Source: Leucothrix arctica (lineage in GTDB: Bacteria > Pseudomonadota > Gammaproteobacteria > Thiotrichales > Thiotrichaceae). From it: a DNA stretch of 64,000 nt. The position numbers and the translations under genes are program-made. The stretch lies in contig NZ_QGKL01000016.1 in the NCBI RefSeq assembly GCF_003172895.1, forward strand, positions 49,694 through 113,693, read 5' to 3'. The notes under the pieces were generated by a model. It made no database searches, was not told the DNA's origin, and worked only from the letters and a program-made list of their open reading frames with translations. Positions 18,193 through 27,330 of the stretch are shown here, piece by piece. The first letter of the stretch is position 1; each line of letters opens with the position of its first letter.

Positions 18193-19407
18193 ATGATGAA
18201 TGATAAACCGTTGAGAAGCCTGAGTCTTGGTGCAAACCAAACAGGCGGTCGTATCTATAATGAGCGATTGGTTTTATCGTTAGTCCGTCATCAAGATGGT
18301 TTGCCAAAAGCTGAAATAGCCAATCTAACCGGCCTTTCAGCGCAAACCATCTCAGTCATCATGCAACAGCTTGAGGCCGACCACCTCATTGTTAAAGGGC
18401 AACCCAAACGCGGCAAAGTTGGCCAACCACGGGTTCCTTTTTCATTAAACCCTGAAGGTGCTTACTCCATAGGCCTAAAAATTGGTCGCCACCGTAGCGA
18501 ACTAGTGTTGATGGACTTTGTTGGCAATATAGTCAACAGACAAAACATCACTTATCAATACCCCGCAACGCATGAATTGTCGGCATTTGTGTCTATCACC
18601 ACTCCAATCCTTATCAAATCACTGGATGAAAACCTACGTGATCGTGTTGTCGGTATTGGCATTGCCACGCCGTTTGAGTTATGGAACTGGGGTGCTGAAA
18701 TAGGTGCACCTAAAGCCGTCATGGCTGCTTGGAAAGACTTCGACATTAAACAAGAAATGAGCACAGCAGCAGAGCTGCCTGCCTTCATGCTTAACGATGC
18801 AACGGCTGCCTGTGCAGCAGAACTCACCTTTGGTAACCCACAAAAATACGACAACTTCTTGTATATCCACATCGGTTATTTTATCGGTGGTGGCGTGGTA
18901 TTGAACGGTAGTGTTTTTTCAGGGCCTAGCGGTAATGCTGGAGCGCTAGCGGCACTCCCTATTCGAGTGAAGGTGACCGACTCGACAGAGGAAAGCTACC
19001 AACTGGTGCGGGATACCTCAAAGATTAGCTTACAACGCATGCTCGAAGCAGCGGGTCAGGACGCGAGTATTATTTGGGATACTGAAGGTGACTGGTCAGT
19101 GCTGGGGGAAACTCTCGATATTTGGCTAAACCGTTTAGCAGAGGGCTTAGCCTTTGCTATTACCTCGGCAACTGCGATTATCGACTTCCCTGCTATTGTG
19201 ATTGATGGTGACTTGCCCATTGATATTCGACAGCGTATTACCGCCTTAGTCACCCAAAAACTTCAATCAATCGACCACCAAGGCTTATCGCCTGTTACTG
19301 TGACTGAAGGTAGTCTAGCTAGAAACGCACGCCTTATTGGCGGTGCATCACTACCGTTACTTGCTAATTTCTCACGTGATCGTGACGTTGCATTTGGTGG
19401 TTTATAG
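18193..19407 (+). CDS. ROK-family transcriptional regulator
   Basis: 404 aa. The N-terminal winged helix (about 25-75: LSLVRHQDGLPKAEIANLTG, then LSAQTISVIMQQLEADHLI) is followed by a ROK domain (GLKIGRHRSELVLMDFVGNIV ... GIGIATPFELW ... NDATAACAAELTFG). The Zn-binding cysteine motif of typical ROK kinases and repressors (CxCGxxGC) is missing: the corresponding stretch reads SGPSGNAGALAALP. ROK repressors sense sugars or sugar phosphates. Its position directly behind the fructokinase gene suggests that it controls that gene. The sequence carries MMN at the start, so the second M is an equally possible initiation codon. Confidence 0.87.
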   Translation: MMNDKPLRSLSLGANQTGGRIYNERLVLSLVRHQDGLPKAEIANLTGLSAQTISVIMQQLEADHLIVKGQPKRGKVGQPRVPFSLNPEGAYSIGLKIGRHRSELVLMDFVGNIVNRQNITYQYPATHELSAFVSITTPILIKSLDENLRDRVVGIGIATPFELWNWGAEIGAPKAVMAAWKDFDIKQEMSTAAELPAFMLNDATAACAAELTFGNPQKYDNFLYIHIGYFIGGGVVLNGSVFSGPSGNAGALAALPIRVKVTDSTEESYQLVRDTSKISLQRMLEAAGQDASIIWDTEGDWSVLGETLDIWLNRLAEGLAFAITSATAIIDFPAIVIDGDLPIDIRQRITALVTQKLQSIDHQGLSPVTVTEGSLARNARLIGGASLPLLANFSRDRDVAFGGL

Positions 19408-19439
19408 CTCGACCAAACACAACGCCATTTCATATAACT

Positions 19440-21602
19440 TTAGCTTGAGTGACCCGCAGCAACTTCACATAACAACGACTTAAACGCAGGGAATCCGCTG
19501 ATAGGATCAAGACTTGCGTCATCCGTTAGCTCGTTTACATTTGCATCATTCCAACCATGGAAGCAATGAACGACACCCACTTTCATGATATCAGTCACCT
19601 CTGCATAAAACTCGACTGCACCACGAGGTGAACTCACCATCACTGCGCAACCCTGTTCGATACCACGCGCGGCGGCATCCTCTGGATGAATCTGTACACG
19701 CGGTTTAGGGTCTAACGCCAACAAGCCTTCAATATTGTGCTGCTGTGAATGCGTAAAGGTTTTCTGACGGCCACCTGAGGTCAGCACTAGCGGAAACGCT
19801 TTAAATAATTCAGGACTTGAAATAGGACTTTCTTGCGGCTCTTTGTAGGTTGGCAGGCCATCATAGCCTTCGTCACGTAGCTCTAATGAGTCAAACTCAA
19901 TCTTACCCGTAACTGTTTTAAAGCCGGTCATTCGCCATTGACGGTCTGCATCCATATAGCCTTCATCAACCAAGTCATCAATCACTGGGCTATAGACGAT
20001 CACACCTTGTGGTTTCTCATAGGCTTCTTCACGAATTTCATCAGGCAGACCTGACGCCATTTCAGCCCATGATGCATCTAAGTCACCATTCCAAAACTCG
20101 TCAGCCATGCCGAGTTTTACACCTAACTCTAAGAACATTTGTGCGTCAGGCTTAGCCTCACCACGCGGAGGCAATGCTCGACGACGGTATTTCACTTCAC
20201 CTTGATACGCACAGCCCGGATAAGCGATTAATGCACTACGCTCCAAACTAGTGGCCGCTGGCAACACGATATCGGCTTGCAAGGTTGCAGGGTTGTGGAA
20301 AAAGTCAGAGGCTGCAAAGAAATCTAATTCACCAAGCGCACGCTCCATACGTTTGGAGTTTGCCCACATAGCAGTGTTGATTCCCATCGCGACCAAAGCA
20401 CGCATTTTTTGCGGTTTGCCTTCCAAGATGCAGTCTGGCATCAACATACTTTGTGCGGCTGGCCAGTACTTTGTCCAGATTGGGAAGGTTTCATCACCAA
20501 TACGTGGCGGCAACTCATTCAGGCAAATATCAAATTTTTCAATCGGCTTAGGCAGTACTTTGTCGTTAAAGAAGCGATTACCCCCTTCTCTGTCAACCAT
20601 ACCCAAAACTGCGGACAACAAAATCATCGCGCGATGGTTTTGGAAGCCATTACTATGCTGCACGGTTGAGGTTGGTGACATTGCAATCTGTGATGGCAAG
20701 GCTGTCGAAAACATTTCCACAGCTGCACAAATATCTGCCGCATCAACGCCACAAATTTCCGCCACCGACTCTGGAGTGAAGTCTTTGACGTACTCTTTAA
20801 AGGCTTCTACACCACTACCCCACTCATCCAAAAAGGCCTGATCTTGCCAGTTATTTTTGAAGATCAAATGATGGAAGCAAAGTGCCAACGCGCCATCTGT
20901 GCCTGGGCGAATTTGTAAGTGGATATCCGCAAGCTCGGCCGTTTCAGTACGACGTGGGTCAACCACGATCATTTGGCGATTGCGTTTTTTCTTATTAAGG
21001 TGGTGATTTTCAAACGGTGGAATCGAACCAGAAGCATTGGTAGACCAAACCAATACGCACTTAGTTTTAGGAGACTCGATGGTAGATGTCGTTTTCATTT
21101 TATAACCATACGTCAGCTTTTCAGCGACCATGGTGGATGAGAAACAGCAGCCTGATTCTGTTAGATAATTTGGACTACCAAAGGCATGTGCCAAACGTTG
21201 CAATTGCGGACGTGCTTCTTTGGTATAACCTGCAAAAAACGCGGCAGCAGGTGCGCCATGCTTTTCTTTAGTTTCGTTGAGTTTATCAGCAATAGTAATT
21301 AACGCTTCGTCCCAACTAATGCGTTCGAACTCGCCAGAACCTCGTGGCCCAACTCGCTTAAGCGGGTAAAGCAAACGGTCTGGATGATACTGACGCTCAA
21401 GCTGCAACTGACCACGCGGACAGTTCTTTAGTCCTTTAACGCCTGTCGCAACACCTTCAGGGTTAATAGTTACCGTAAACGCACAGTTGGCGTCACATTC
21501 ATAACAAGTTGTATGTTTTACCGTATCGGCTGCATGGCTAGTAGTCACGGGCTTGGCATCTCGTTCGATTATAATTAAACGAGATTCTACCCCAAGCATC
21601 AA
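19440..21602 (-). CDS. molybdopterin oxidoreductase of unknown substrate
   Basis: 720 aa, of the DMSO-reductase superfamily (formate dehydrogenase / nitrate reductase / thiosulfate reductase type). The [4Fe-4S] motif is C33-x2-C36-x3-C40 ... C61 (CYECDANC ... NCPRGQ). The usual molybdopterin segments are present (YLTESGCCFSSTMVAEKL, VWSTNASGS, VVDPRRTETAELADIHLQIRPGTDGAL). A SGCC pair (C152-C153) sits where the Mo-ligand residue is found. There is no Tat or Sec signal, so it is cytosolic. No accessory electron-transfer subunit is adjacent. The closest group cannot be told by eye: formate dehydrogenase-like is one option. It is convergent with the ROK gene and follows a CoA-binding protein gene on its own strand. 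Confidence 0.8.
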   Translation of the reverse strand: MMLGVESRLIIIERDAKPVTTSHAADTVKHTTCYECDANCAFTVTINPEGVATGVKGLKNCPRGQLQLERQYHPDRLLYPLKRVGPRGSGEFERISWDEALITIADKLNETKEKHGAPAAAFFAGYTKEARPQLQRLAHAFGSPNYLTESGCCFSSTMVAEKLTYGYKMKTTSTIESPKTKCVLVWSTNASGSIPPFENHHLNKKKRNRQMIVVDPRRTETAELADIHLQIRPGTDGALALCFHHLIFKNNWQDQAFLDEWGSGVEAFKEYVKDFTPESVAEICGVDAADICAAVEMFSTALPSQIAMSPTSTVQHSNGFQNHRAMILLSAVLGMVDREGGNRFFNDKVLPKPIEKFDICLNELPPRIGDETFPIWTKYWPAAQSMLMPDCILEGKPQKMRALVAMGINTAMWANSKRMERALGELDFFAASDFFHNPATLQADIVLPAATSLERSALIAYPGCAYQGEVKYRRRALPPRGEAKPDAQMFLELGVKLGMADEFWNGDLDASWAEMASGLPDEIREEAYEKPQGVIVYSPVIDDLVDEGYMDADRQWRMTGFKTVTGKIEFDSLELRDEGYDGLPTYKEPQESPISSPELFKAFPLVLTSGGRQKTFTHSQQHNIEGLLALDPKPRVQIHPEDAAARGIEQGCAVMVSSPRGAVEFYAEVTDIMKVGVVHCFHGWNDANVNELTDDASLDPISGFPAFKSLLCEVAAGHSS

Positions 21603-21642
21603 CTAACATATATCAAACTTAAACGCGTTGTGGGCTTATCAA

Positions 21643-22059
21643 TTAACGCTCTATTTTCAATATGAAATATTCCATTTTAGGACAGCGATCCATCACCACT
21701 TTTAAACCTGCCGCTTCAGCCATTGCCGCTGCTTCTTCATTGATGACACCCAACTGCATCCATAGTGATTTCGCCCCGATTTTTATTGCTGACTCTGCAA
21801 TAGGTACAATCGTTTCTGAGCGTCGAAAGCAATCCACCATATCTACTGCCACAGGTATATCTTCCAATGTGGCATAACACGTCTCACCTAAAACCTCTTT
21901 GTATTTAGGATTGACTGGAATAACCGTATACCCTTTTTCCATAAGAAATTTAGCGACTTGGTGACTCGCACGTTGTGGTTTATGAGAAATACCCACGACT
22001 GCGATTGTCTTGGTTTCCTGTAAAATTGATCTAATATTTTCGTCGCTGCTCATATTCAT
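21643..22059 (-). CDS. CoA-binding domain protein (YccU type)
   Basis: A 138-aa Rossmann-fold protein. KTIAVVGISHKPQRASHQVAKFLMEKGYTVIPVNPKYKEVLG (residues 17-58) is the CoA-binding signature of the small YccU family, and the order up to CPKMEY is full length for that family. Function is unknown beyond a proposed CoA-ligand role. It lies 40 bp upstream of the molybdopterin oxidoreductase on the same strand and is probably cotranscribed with it. A second M (residue 3) is an alternative start. Confidence 0.85.
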   Translation of the reverse strand: MNMSSDENIRSILQETKTIAVVGISHKPQRASHQVAKFLMEKGYTVIPVNPKYKEVLGETCYATLEDIPVAVDMVDCFRRSETIVPIAESAIKIGAKSLWMQLGVINEEAAAMAEAAGLKVVMDRCPKMEYFILKIER

Positions 22060-22317
22060 TACTCACTTTAAAAAGATTGGGTCAATATAAAACAATATAC
22101 CAGCCTAATCACTGGTGACATGACTCATCAAAATTCGCAATGATAGATTTAGATTATTTTTAATGCATTTACATCCTATTATCTATACCTATAACAGCTA
22201 AAATAACCTTGCCGATACCTCAATTATTTTTACAACCCACATTAAGTAGTCATTAGGTAGGCGTAGTATTACACTCTGACCATACTTACTGACTTACTTT
22301 CTATAAGAACTCACACC

Positions 22318-23304
22318 ATGAACAACACTGCTATCGTCGCTGATTTAGGTGGCACAAATATCCGTTTAGCGTTAGTCGATGACATTGGCGCAATGCCTCA
22401 ACATATCCAAGAGCTTTCAGTGGGTGACTATGTTGGACTTATAGAATGTATAGAGCGCTACCTCACCTTAGTCCCTGCGAGTAACGTAACCAAGCTATCG
22501 ATTGCGGTTGCAACACCTGTGTCGGGCGATAAAATCATGCTGACCAATCGTGACTGGGGTTTCAGTATTAGCCAAGTCGCTGATCATTTTAATCTTGAGC
22601 AAGTGAAAGTCGTTAATGACTTTACAGGCTTAGCGCTGTCCCTTCCTTTATTAAGCGCTGAAGACCTACAACAAGTCGGTGGAACTGAGCCTAGTGCTAA
22701 TGGTGCAATAGCACTATTAGGTGCGGGTACAGGTCTGGGCGTTTCTGGTTTAATTCAGTCAGCAGCGGGTGTTTATCCTCTGTCTGGTGAAGGTGGCCAT
22801 GTGACTCTAGGTGCAACAAACGCGCGCGAGTTAGCCATTTTTGCAGAATTTAATAAGCGTTACGGACACATGTCAGCAGAGCGTTTATTATCAGGAACGG
22901 GGATCGGTGAAGCTTACGAAGTCATCTGTCTAATTGATGGCGTAGAGGACTTAAACCTTAGCCCTGCAGAGATCAGCCAGCACGCGATTGCAAGAACTAA
23001 CGCTCAGTGCGAAGAGTTAATGGCGCTATTTTGCCATTGGCTAGGGGTAGTTGCTGGAAACTTGGCGCTTTCACTCGGCAGTACAGGTGGGGTTTATATC
23101 GGTGGCGGTATTATACCCAAATTAGGCGATTATTTTATTCAATCGGGGTTCCGCAAAGCATTTGAGAGTAAGGGGCGATTTACCAACTACCTCAGCGAAA
23201 TGCCTGTGTACGTTATTCAAGCTAAGCAACCCGCATTATTAGGGGCTAGTAATGCACTTGATCCGCGCTTCTCTAGTATAGGTATAACTCACTACCGAGC
23301 ATAA
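22318..23304 (+). CDS. glk: glucokinase
   Basis: A 328-aa bacterial glucokinase (Glk family) that phosphorylates glucose with ATP. VADLGGTNIRLALVDD (residues 8-23) is the phosphate-binding motif. VVNDFTGLALSLP holds the catalytic aspartate. GAGTGLGVSGL and GEGGHVTLGATNARE match the family glucose-binding segments. Length is standard. A short AAGAA precedes the ATG. Together with the fructokinase at 17230 it suggests free glucose and fructose enter central metabolism here. The 258 bp upstream hold no structure I recognise. Confidence 0.93.
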   Translation: MNNTAIVADLGGTNIRLALVDDIGAMPQHIQELSVGDYVGLIECIERYLTLVPASNVTKLSIAVATPVSGDKIMLTNRDWGFSISQVADHFNLEQVKVVNDFTGLALSLPLLSAEDLQQVGGTEPSANGAIALLGAGTGLGVSGLIQSAAGVYPLSGEGGHVTLGATNARELAIFAEFNKRYGHMSAERLLSGTGIGEAYEVICLIDGVEDLNLSPAEISQHAIARTNAQCEELMALFCHWLGVVAGNLALSLGSTGGVYIGGGIIPKLGDYFIQSGFRKAFESKGRFTNYLSEMPVYVIQAKQPALLGASNALDPRFSSIGITHYRA

Positions 23305-23355
23305 TCGACTGTACTAGACTACAATAAAATTAAACACTTACGATAACGAGTCACA

Positions 23356-23988
23356 ATGCGAGATGACAATGGTGTTCTAGATTATCGCTCGGCAAGAGCT
23401 TGCCATGAGTGCGATCTTTTACAGCAAATACCTGAGTTAAAACACGGCGATGCCGCCCACTGCATACGTTGCGGGGCGACGCTTAAGCGATTCCATAAAA
23501 ACTCACTGGATACGAGTCTGGCCTTTGCCATCACTGGCTTAATTCTGTTTTTAGTGGCTAACCTCTTTCCACTAGTCTCTTTGGAAGCGCTTGGCGTTTC
23601 ACAGCACGGTAACCTTATTTCAGCAACATGGGCATTGTTTGATGCCCGCATGCCATTTTTGGGTGTGCTGATGCTGTTCACAACAATACTTTTTCCATTG
23701 TTTAGCTTGCTTGGCACCATCTATGTTCTGACCTCTATTCGTATGAGTCACCTGCCTCCTATCATTGCTCCGCTGTTTCGGTTTTTACGCAGCACTGAAG
23801 CATGGGGCATGTTAGAAATATTCTTACTGGCGCTGATTGTGGCATCGGTTAAGTTAATGGACATTACTGATGTTCATATTGGTATCTCACTGTATGCCTT
23901 TGTCTTGTTGATCGTTACGCTAACGATACTGAGCCTAACGCTCAACCCCGATGATGTTTGGGACCCACTAAAGAAGAAAGAGCCATGA
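23356..23988 (+). CDS. pqiA: PqiA family membrane protein, first half
   Basis: 210 aa. It begins with a cysteine cluster (CHECDLLQQ ... CIRCG), a zinc-ribbon-like element of PqiA, and then has four membrane segments (LAFAITGLILFLVANLFPLV; PFLGVLMLFTTILFPLFSLLG; LEIFLLALIVASVKL; ISLYAFVLLIVTLTIL). PqiA-type proteins work with PqiB and PqiC in lipid transport between inner and outer membranes. In E. coli PqiA is one ~417-aa protein with two such halves. Here it is split into this gene and the next, which overlap by 4 bp (ATGA). The YebS/LetA type is the alternative name for the family. Confidence 0.85.
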   Translation: MRDDNGVLDYRSARACHECDLLQQIPELKHGDAAHCIRCGATLKRFHKNSLDTSLAFAITGLILFLVANLFPLVSLEALGVSQHGNLISATWALFDARMPFLGVLMLFTTILFPLFSLLGTIYVLTSIRMSHLPPIIAPLFRFLRSTEAWGMLEIFLLALIVASVKLMDITDVHIGISLYAFVLLIVTLTILSLTLNPDDVWDPLKKKEP

Positions 23989-24632
23989 CGACTGCACGCG
24001 AGGCTGGACTTATCTCATGCCACTTTTGCCACAACTTAAATCGCATGCCAGTGATTGAAGAAACGGTCGAACACGATAAAGAGCAAGAAATGCTCTGCTA
24101 CGTTTGTAATTCAGTCATTCATTCACGCATACCTAGTAGCCTAAATAAAACATGGGCGCTGGTGATTGCCGCCTTAATTCTCTACATTCCTGCTAATACA
24201 CAAGCGATTATGACGGTGCAGCTTTGGGGTGATGGTCGCCCAGACACGATTATGTCTGGGGTGCTTAGTCTGCTACATGGTGGTATGTGGCCACTAGCAT
24301 TGCTGATCTTTTTAGCGAGCGTATTTGTTCCGGTCGCTAAGTTAGCAACGCTTATTTACCTACTACTGAGCATAAAGTTTCGCTCACATTGGCGACCAAA
24401 AGAGCGCACGCAGTTGTATCGTATTACTGAGTTTATTGGTCGCTGGTCGATGATCGATATTTTTGTCATCGGCATATTGGTGGCACTCGTACAATTTGGC
24501 AATACTGCCACAGTGACGCCGGGTATCGGTGCGCTCTCCTTTGCAGCAGTGGTCATTTGTACCATGGTTGCTGCACATAGTTTTGACCCGCGCCTTATGT
24601 GGGACGCGATTGAGGAATCTGCTCATGAATGA
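23985..24632 (+). CDS. PqiA family membrane protein, second half
   Basis: About 215 aa from the ATG that overlaps the preceding stop; an upstream start 9 codons earlier would overlap the previous gene further. It repeats the plan of its neighbour: CHFCHNLNRMP ... CYVCNS, then membrane segments (ALVIAALILYIPANTQAIM; MWPLALLIFLASVFVPVAKLATLIYLL; SMIDIFVIGILVALVQFG; IGALSFAAVVICTMVAA). It ends with an 8-bp overlap with the MCE-domain gene, so the four pqi genes form one tightly coupled operon. It corresponds to the C-terminal half of E. coli PqiA. Confidence 0.85.
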   Translation: MTTAREAGLISCHFCHNLNRMPVIEETVEHDKEQEMLCYVCNSVIHSRIPSSLNKTWALVIAALILYIPANTQAIMTVQLWGDGRPDTIMSGVLSLLHGGMWPLALLIFLASVFVPVAKLATLIYLLLSIKFRSHWRPKERTQLYRITEFIGRWSMIDIFVIGILVALVQFGNTATVTPGIGALSFAAVVICTMVAAHSFDPRLMWDAIEESAHE

Positions 24633-26718
24633 GTACACATTACCGAGTGCTAACGTACAAACCAAAGCACGCTTTTCGCTGATTTGGTTAATACCATTAA
24701 TAGCAGCACTTATCGGGTCATGGTTAGCCTATAAATACTACTCTGAGCGCGGCACAATGATCACCATATCCTTCGATGAAGCATCCGGTATAGTGGCACG
24801 TAAAACACCGGTCAAATACAAAGACGTCGAAGTGGGAATGGTACAAAAGGTCACCATATCGCCTGATCTTAAAACGGTTAATGCAGAAGTCGAAATCTAT
24901 AGTGAAATGGAAGATAACCTTGGCCCTGATACACAGTTCTGGGTTGTTAGTCCACGCGTCACATTGCGCGGCATTAGTGGTCTCCAAACATTACTTTCTG
25001 GCGTTAACATCACCATGGCTCCCGGTCCTTTAGGTGAAGCTGAAGACGAATATATCGGGCTTAGCCAAGCGCCGAACATCAGTATTGAGAGCCCAGGACA
25101 AGCCTTTGAGTTAAATGCTGATCGTCTAGGCTCTGTCGATGTCGGCTCACCTGTCTACTTCCGTCAAGTGGAAGTCGGTGAAATCACAGGCTTCAGACTA
25201 AACTCAGAAAACCAAAAAGTCGACGTGGATATTTTCATCCATGCGCCGTATCATGAACAAATACGCACGAATACTCGATTCTGGAATGCCAGCGGCTTTG
25301 AGTTAAACGTGTCTACGAGTGGTGTTAGCGCACGTATGGAATCACTGTCTACTCTACTCATCGGTGGTGTCGCATTTGACACCAATTTCAAAGAGCCGGG
25401 CTACCCTATCAATGAAAAGGCGGCCTTTAAGCTTTACGACAACTTTAAGCGGGCGCATGAAGATACCTCTCCAGACAATAAGTTAATCTACACCATGTAT
25501 TTTAAGGATACGCTTATTGGTTTGTCCGTTGCTTCACCCATTAATTTTCAAGGGGTGAAAATTGGTCAGGTTGAGGATATTACACTGCTTAAATCACCTG
25601 AAAACGACAACATAAGAAGCCAAGTGACTGCCGCATTATATGTGGACAAACTATCGACAAATGCTGGCCGCCTAGAAGCAGAGAAGCTTCTACAGTCACT
25701 TGTCGAACAAGGCTTACGCGCACAGTTAAGATCATCCAGTATTGTAACTGGGGCACAGTATATTGCGCTAACCATAGAAGAGCATCACTCGTCAAAAGTA
25801 CAAACACTCGCGAGCTTAAATAAAGACTACGCTATTATTTTTCCAAGCATGCATGCTAAACAGTCGATCATGAGTTTTGACCCTTCTTCGGTAGTTGGCG
25901 AGTTAAACCAAACACTGAGAACGGCTAATTCATTATTAGGTTCTGACGACATTAAGCTAATGCTTAAGGGTCTTGCTTCAACCAGCGATAGCATCGGTAC
26001 GATCACTGAGCAGCTAGCTCAACAAGGTATTTCTGGTGAAGTGATGGTGCTGCTTAAAGAAGCAAGCAAGACAGCGTCTAGTTTACAGCTAGCCTTAGGT
26101 GACGCACGTAAAACCATGGGCACGCTAGATATCGCCGCCCTCACCTTACAGAAAGATGCGAGTAAAGCCATGATAGACGCACGCGTCATGATGCAAAGCG
26201 CGGGTAAAGCGGCAACGTCACTGAGTGGCTCGGTTGGCATATTGCAAAAAGACACCAGCAAAGCTTTAATTGACGCTCGTACTTTGATGCAAACCGCTAA
26301 CAAAGCAACTGGCTCAATTACTGGCAACATTGACACACTACAAAAAGACACCAGCAAAGCCATCATTGATGCGCGTACTTTGATGCAAACCGCTAACAAG
26401 GCAACTAGCTCAATTACTGGCAACATTGACGCACTCCAAAAAGATAGTAGCAAAGCAATGATTGATGCGCGTGTAATGATGCAGAAGGTTGGAAAGTCTG
26501 TAGAGGCATTACAAAAAGATACCTCGCTAACGTTGCGTGGTATAAACAAGGCAACTGGCACGGTTGAGCGCAGTATCAACGCGACACTGAGTGAAGACTC
26601 TGCCCTACAGTATCGCTTCCAACAGCTGATTAATGACCTTAGTGAAGCCGCTAGTTCGTTCTCTGTACTTGCTGATACCTTACAACGTAAACCTAACTCG
26701 TTATTATTAGGAAAGTAG
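24625..26718 (+). CDS. pqiB: PqiB-type MCE-domain protein with long repeat-rich tail
   Basis: 697 aa from the ATG at 24625, which overlaps the upstream stop. One N-terminal membrane anchor (FSLIWLIPLIAALIGSWLAYKY) is followed by three MCE domains: about 47-150 (ISFDEASGIVARKTPVKYKDVEVG), 160-270 (LGSVDVGSPVYFRQVEVGEI) and 290-410 (VASPINFQGVKIGQVEDI). Then comes a long helical tail with 32-residue repeats (separate entry) and a short C-terminal segment. PqiB oligomers form a tunnel or needle through the periplasm. E. coli PqiB is about 546 aa, so the tail here is some 150 residues longer, which would lengthen the coiled-coil needle. An N-terminal extension reading from 24529 is possible but not supported by gene order. 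Confidence 0.88.
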   Translation: MNEYTLPSANVQTKARFSLIWLIPLIAALIGSWLAYKYYSERGTMITISFDEASGIVARKTPVKYKDVEVGMVQKVTISPDLKTVNAEVEIYSEMEDNLGPDTQFWVVSPRVTLRGISGLQTLLSGVNITMAPGPLGEAEDEYIGLSQAPNISIESPGQAFELNADRLGSVDVGSPVYFRQVEVGEITGFRLNSENQKVDVDIFIHAPYHEQIRTNTRFWNASGFELNVSTSGVSARMESLSTLLIGGVAFDTNFKEPGYPINEKAAFKLYDNFKRAHEDTSPDNKLIYTMYFKDTLIGLSVASPINFQGVKIGQVEDITLLKSPENDNIRSQVTAALYVDKLSTNAGRLEAEKLLQSLVEQGLRAQLRSSSIVTGAQYIALTIEEHHSSKVQTLASLNKDYAIIFPSMHAKQSIMSFDPSSVVGELNQTLRTANSLLGSDDIKLMLKGLASTSDSIGTITEQLAQQGISGEVMVLLKEASKTASSLQLALGDARKTMGTLDIAALTLQKDASKAMIDARVMMQSAGKAATSLSGSVGILQKDTSKALIDARTLMQTANKATGSITGNIDTLQKDTSKAIIDARTLMQTANKATSSITGNIDALQKDSSKAMIDARVMMQKVGKSVEALQKDTSLTLRGINKATGTVERSINATLSEDSALQYRFQQLINDLSEAASSFSVLADTLQRKPNSLLLGK
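26146..26508 (+). repeat. tandem 96-bp repeats in pqiB tail
   Basis: Three complete copies (26146-26241, 26242-26337, 26338-26433) and one shortened copy (26434-26508) encode LQKDxSKAxIDARxxMQxxxKA units of 32, 32, 32 and 25 residues. A further LQKDTS begins at 26509. Copies 2 and 3 are near identical, so they are probably recent duplicates and could vary in number between strains. The repeat predicts an extended helical coiled coil. Confidence 0.88.
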
Positions 26719-26720
26719 TC

Positions 26721-27311
26721 ATGACATCGTTAAAACTATTACCTCTACTGCTGGCTTCTACGCTCACACTAAGTGCTTGTAGTAGTTTAATTGGTGGAGA
26801 TGAGACACGATTTTACTCCCTAAAAGCGGTTGCACTGAGTAGCGCTGAGAAAGCCCCTCAAGCAAACCCAAACTTACGCATTGGTATTGGCCCTGTTTCA
26901 TTGACGAGGTTATTACGTCGCCCACAAATCGTTACGCGCAAGTCGGGTACTGAGATTGCGATGGCAGAAGAGCACCAATGGGGCGGGATACTCAAAGAAG
27001 ATTTAACCATCGTTATGGCTGATAACTTTGCGGGGCTATTAGGTACTGAAAATATTGAGCAGTACCCTTGGAAGTTAGACTTCAAACCTAAGTACCATGT
27101 ACGGATTGATATTGAACAATTGGATGGGCAATTAGGCGGCCAAGTCACGCTAAAAGCACGCTGGCGTTTAATGAGAGGTCGTGAAGAAATACGTGTTGTG
27201 AATAGCGTGCTCAGCGCCCCAGTGAAGGGCAAAGATTACAATGCTTATGTCGCCGCACAAAGTGATGTGCTTTACCAACTGAGCAAACTTATTGTTAAAG
27301 AGATGCGCTAA
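26721..27311 (+). CDS. pqiC: PqiC-type outer-membrane lipoprotein
   Basis: 196 aa. It has a lipoprotein signal peptide, with the lipobox LSAC at residues 17-20 (lipidation at C20). The mature part is of the ABC transport auxiliary / PqiC (YmbA) family: FYSLKAV, LRIGIGPVSLTRLLRRPQIVTR, AEEHQWGGILKEDLTIVMADNFAGLLGTENI and a central YHVRIDIEQLDG. It is the outer-membrane end of the PqiA-PqiB-PqiC path. It starts 2 bp after pqiB and ends at a hairpin that overlaps its stop. Confidence 0.88.
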   Translation: MTSLKLLPLLLASTLTLSACSSLIGGDETRFYSLKAVALSSAEKAPQANPNLRIGIGPVSLTRLLRRPQIVTRKSGTEIAMAEEHQWGGILKEDLTIVMADNFAGLLGTENIEQYPWKLDFKPKYHVRIDIEQLDGQLGGQVTLKARWRLMRGREEIRVVNSVLSAPVKGKDYNAYVAAQSDVLYQLSKLIVKEMR

Positions 27312-27323
27312 GCTCATCTCTTT
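27297..27323 (+). terminator. intrinsic terminator of the pqi operon
   Basis: AAAGAGATG and CATCTCTTT form a 9-bp stem around a 9-base loop that contains the pqiC stop codon. T-rich sequence follows (TTTATTT). It separates pqiC from the convergent 1663-aa gene. Confidence 0.8.
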
Positions 27324-27330
27324 ATTTCTA

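Noticed and set aside
26019..26579. 186-codon minus-strand frame inside pqiB
   Set aside because: It mirrors the 96-bp repeats of pqiB; its repeats are a by-product of the coding repeats on the other strand and it has no start signal.
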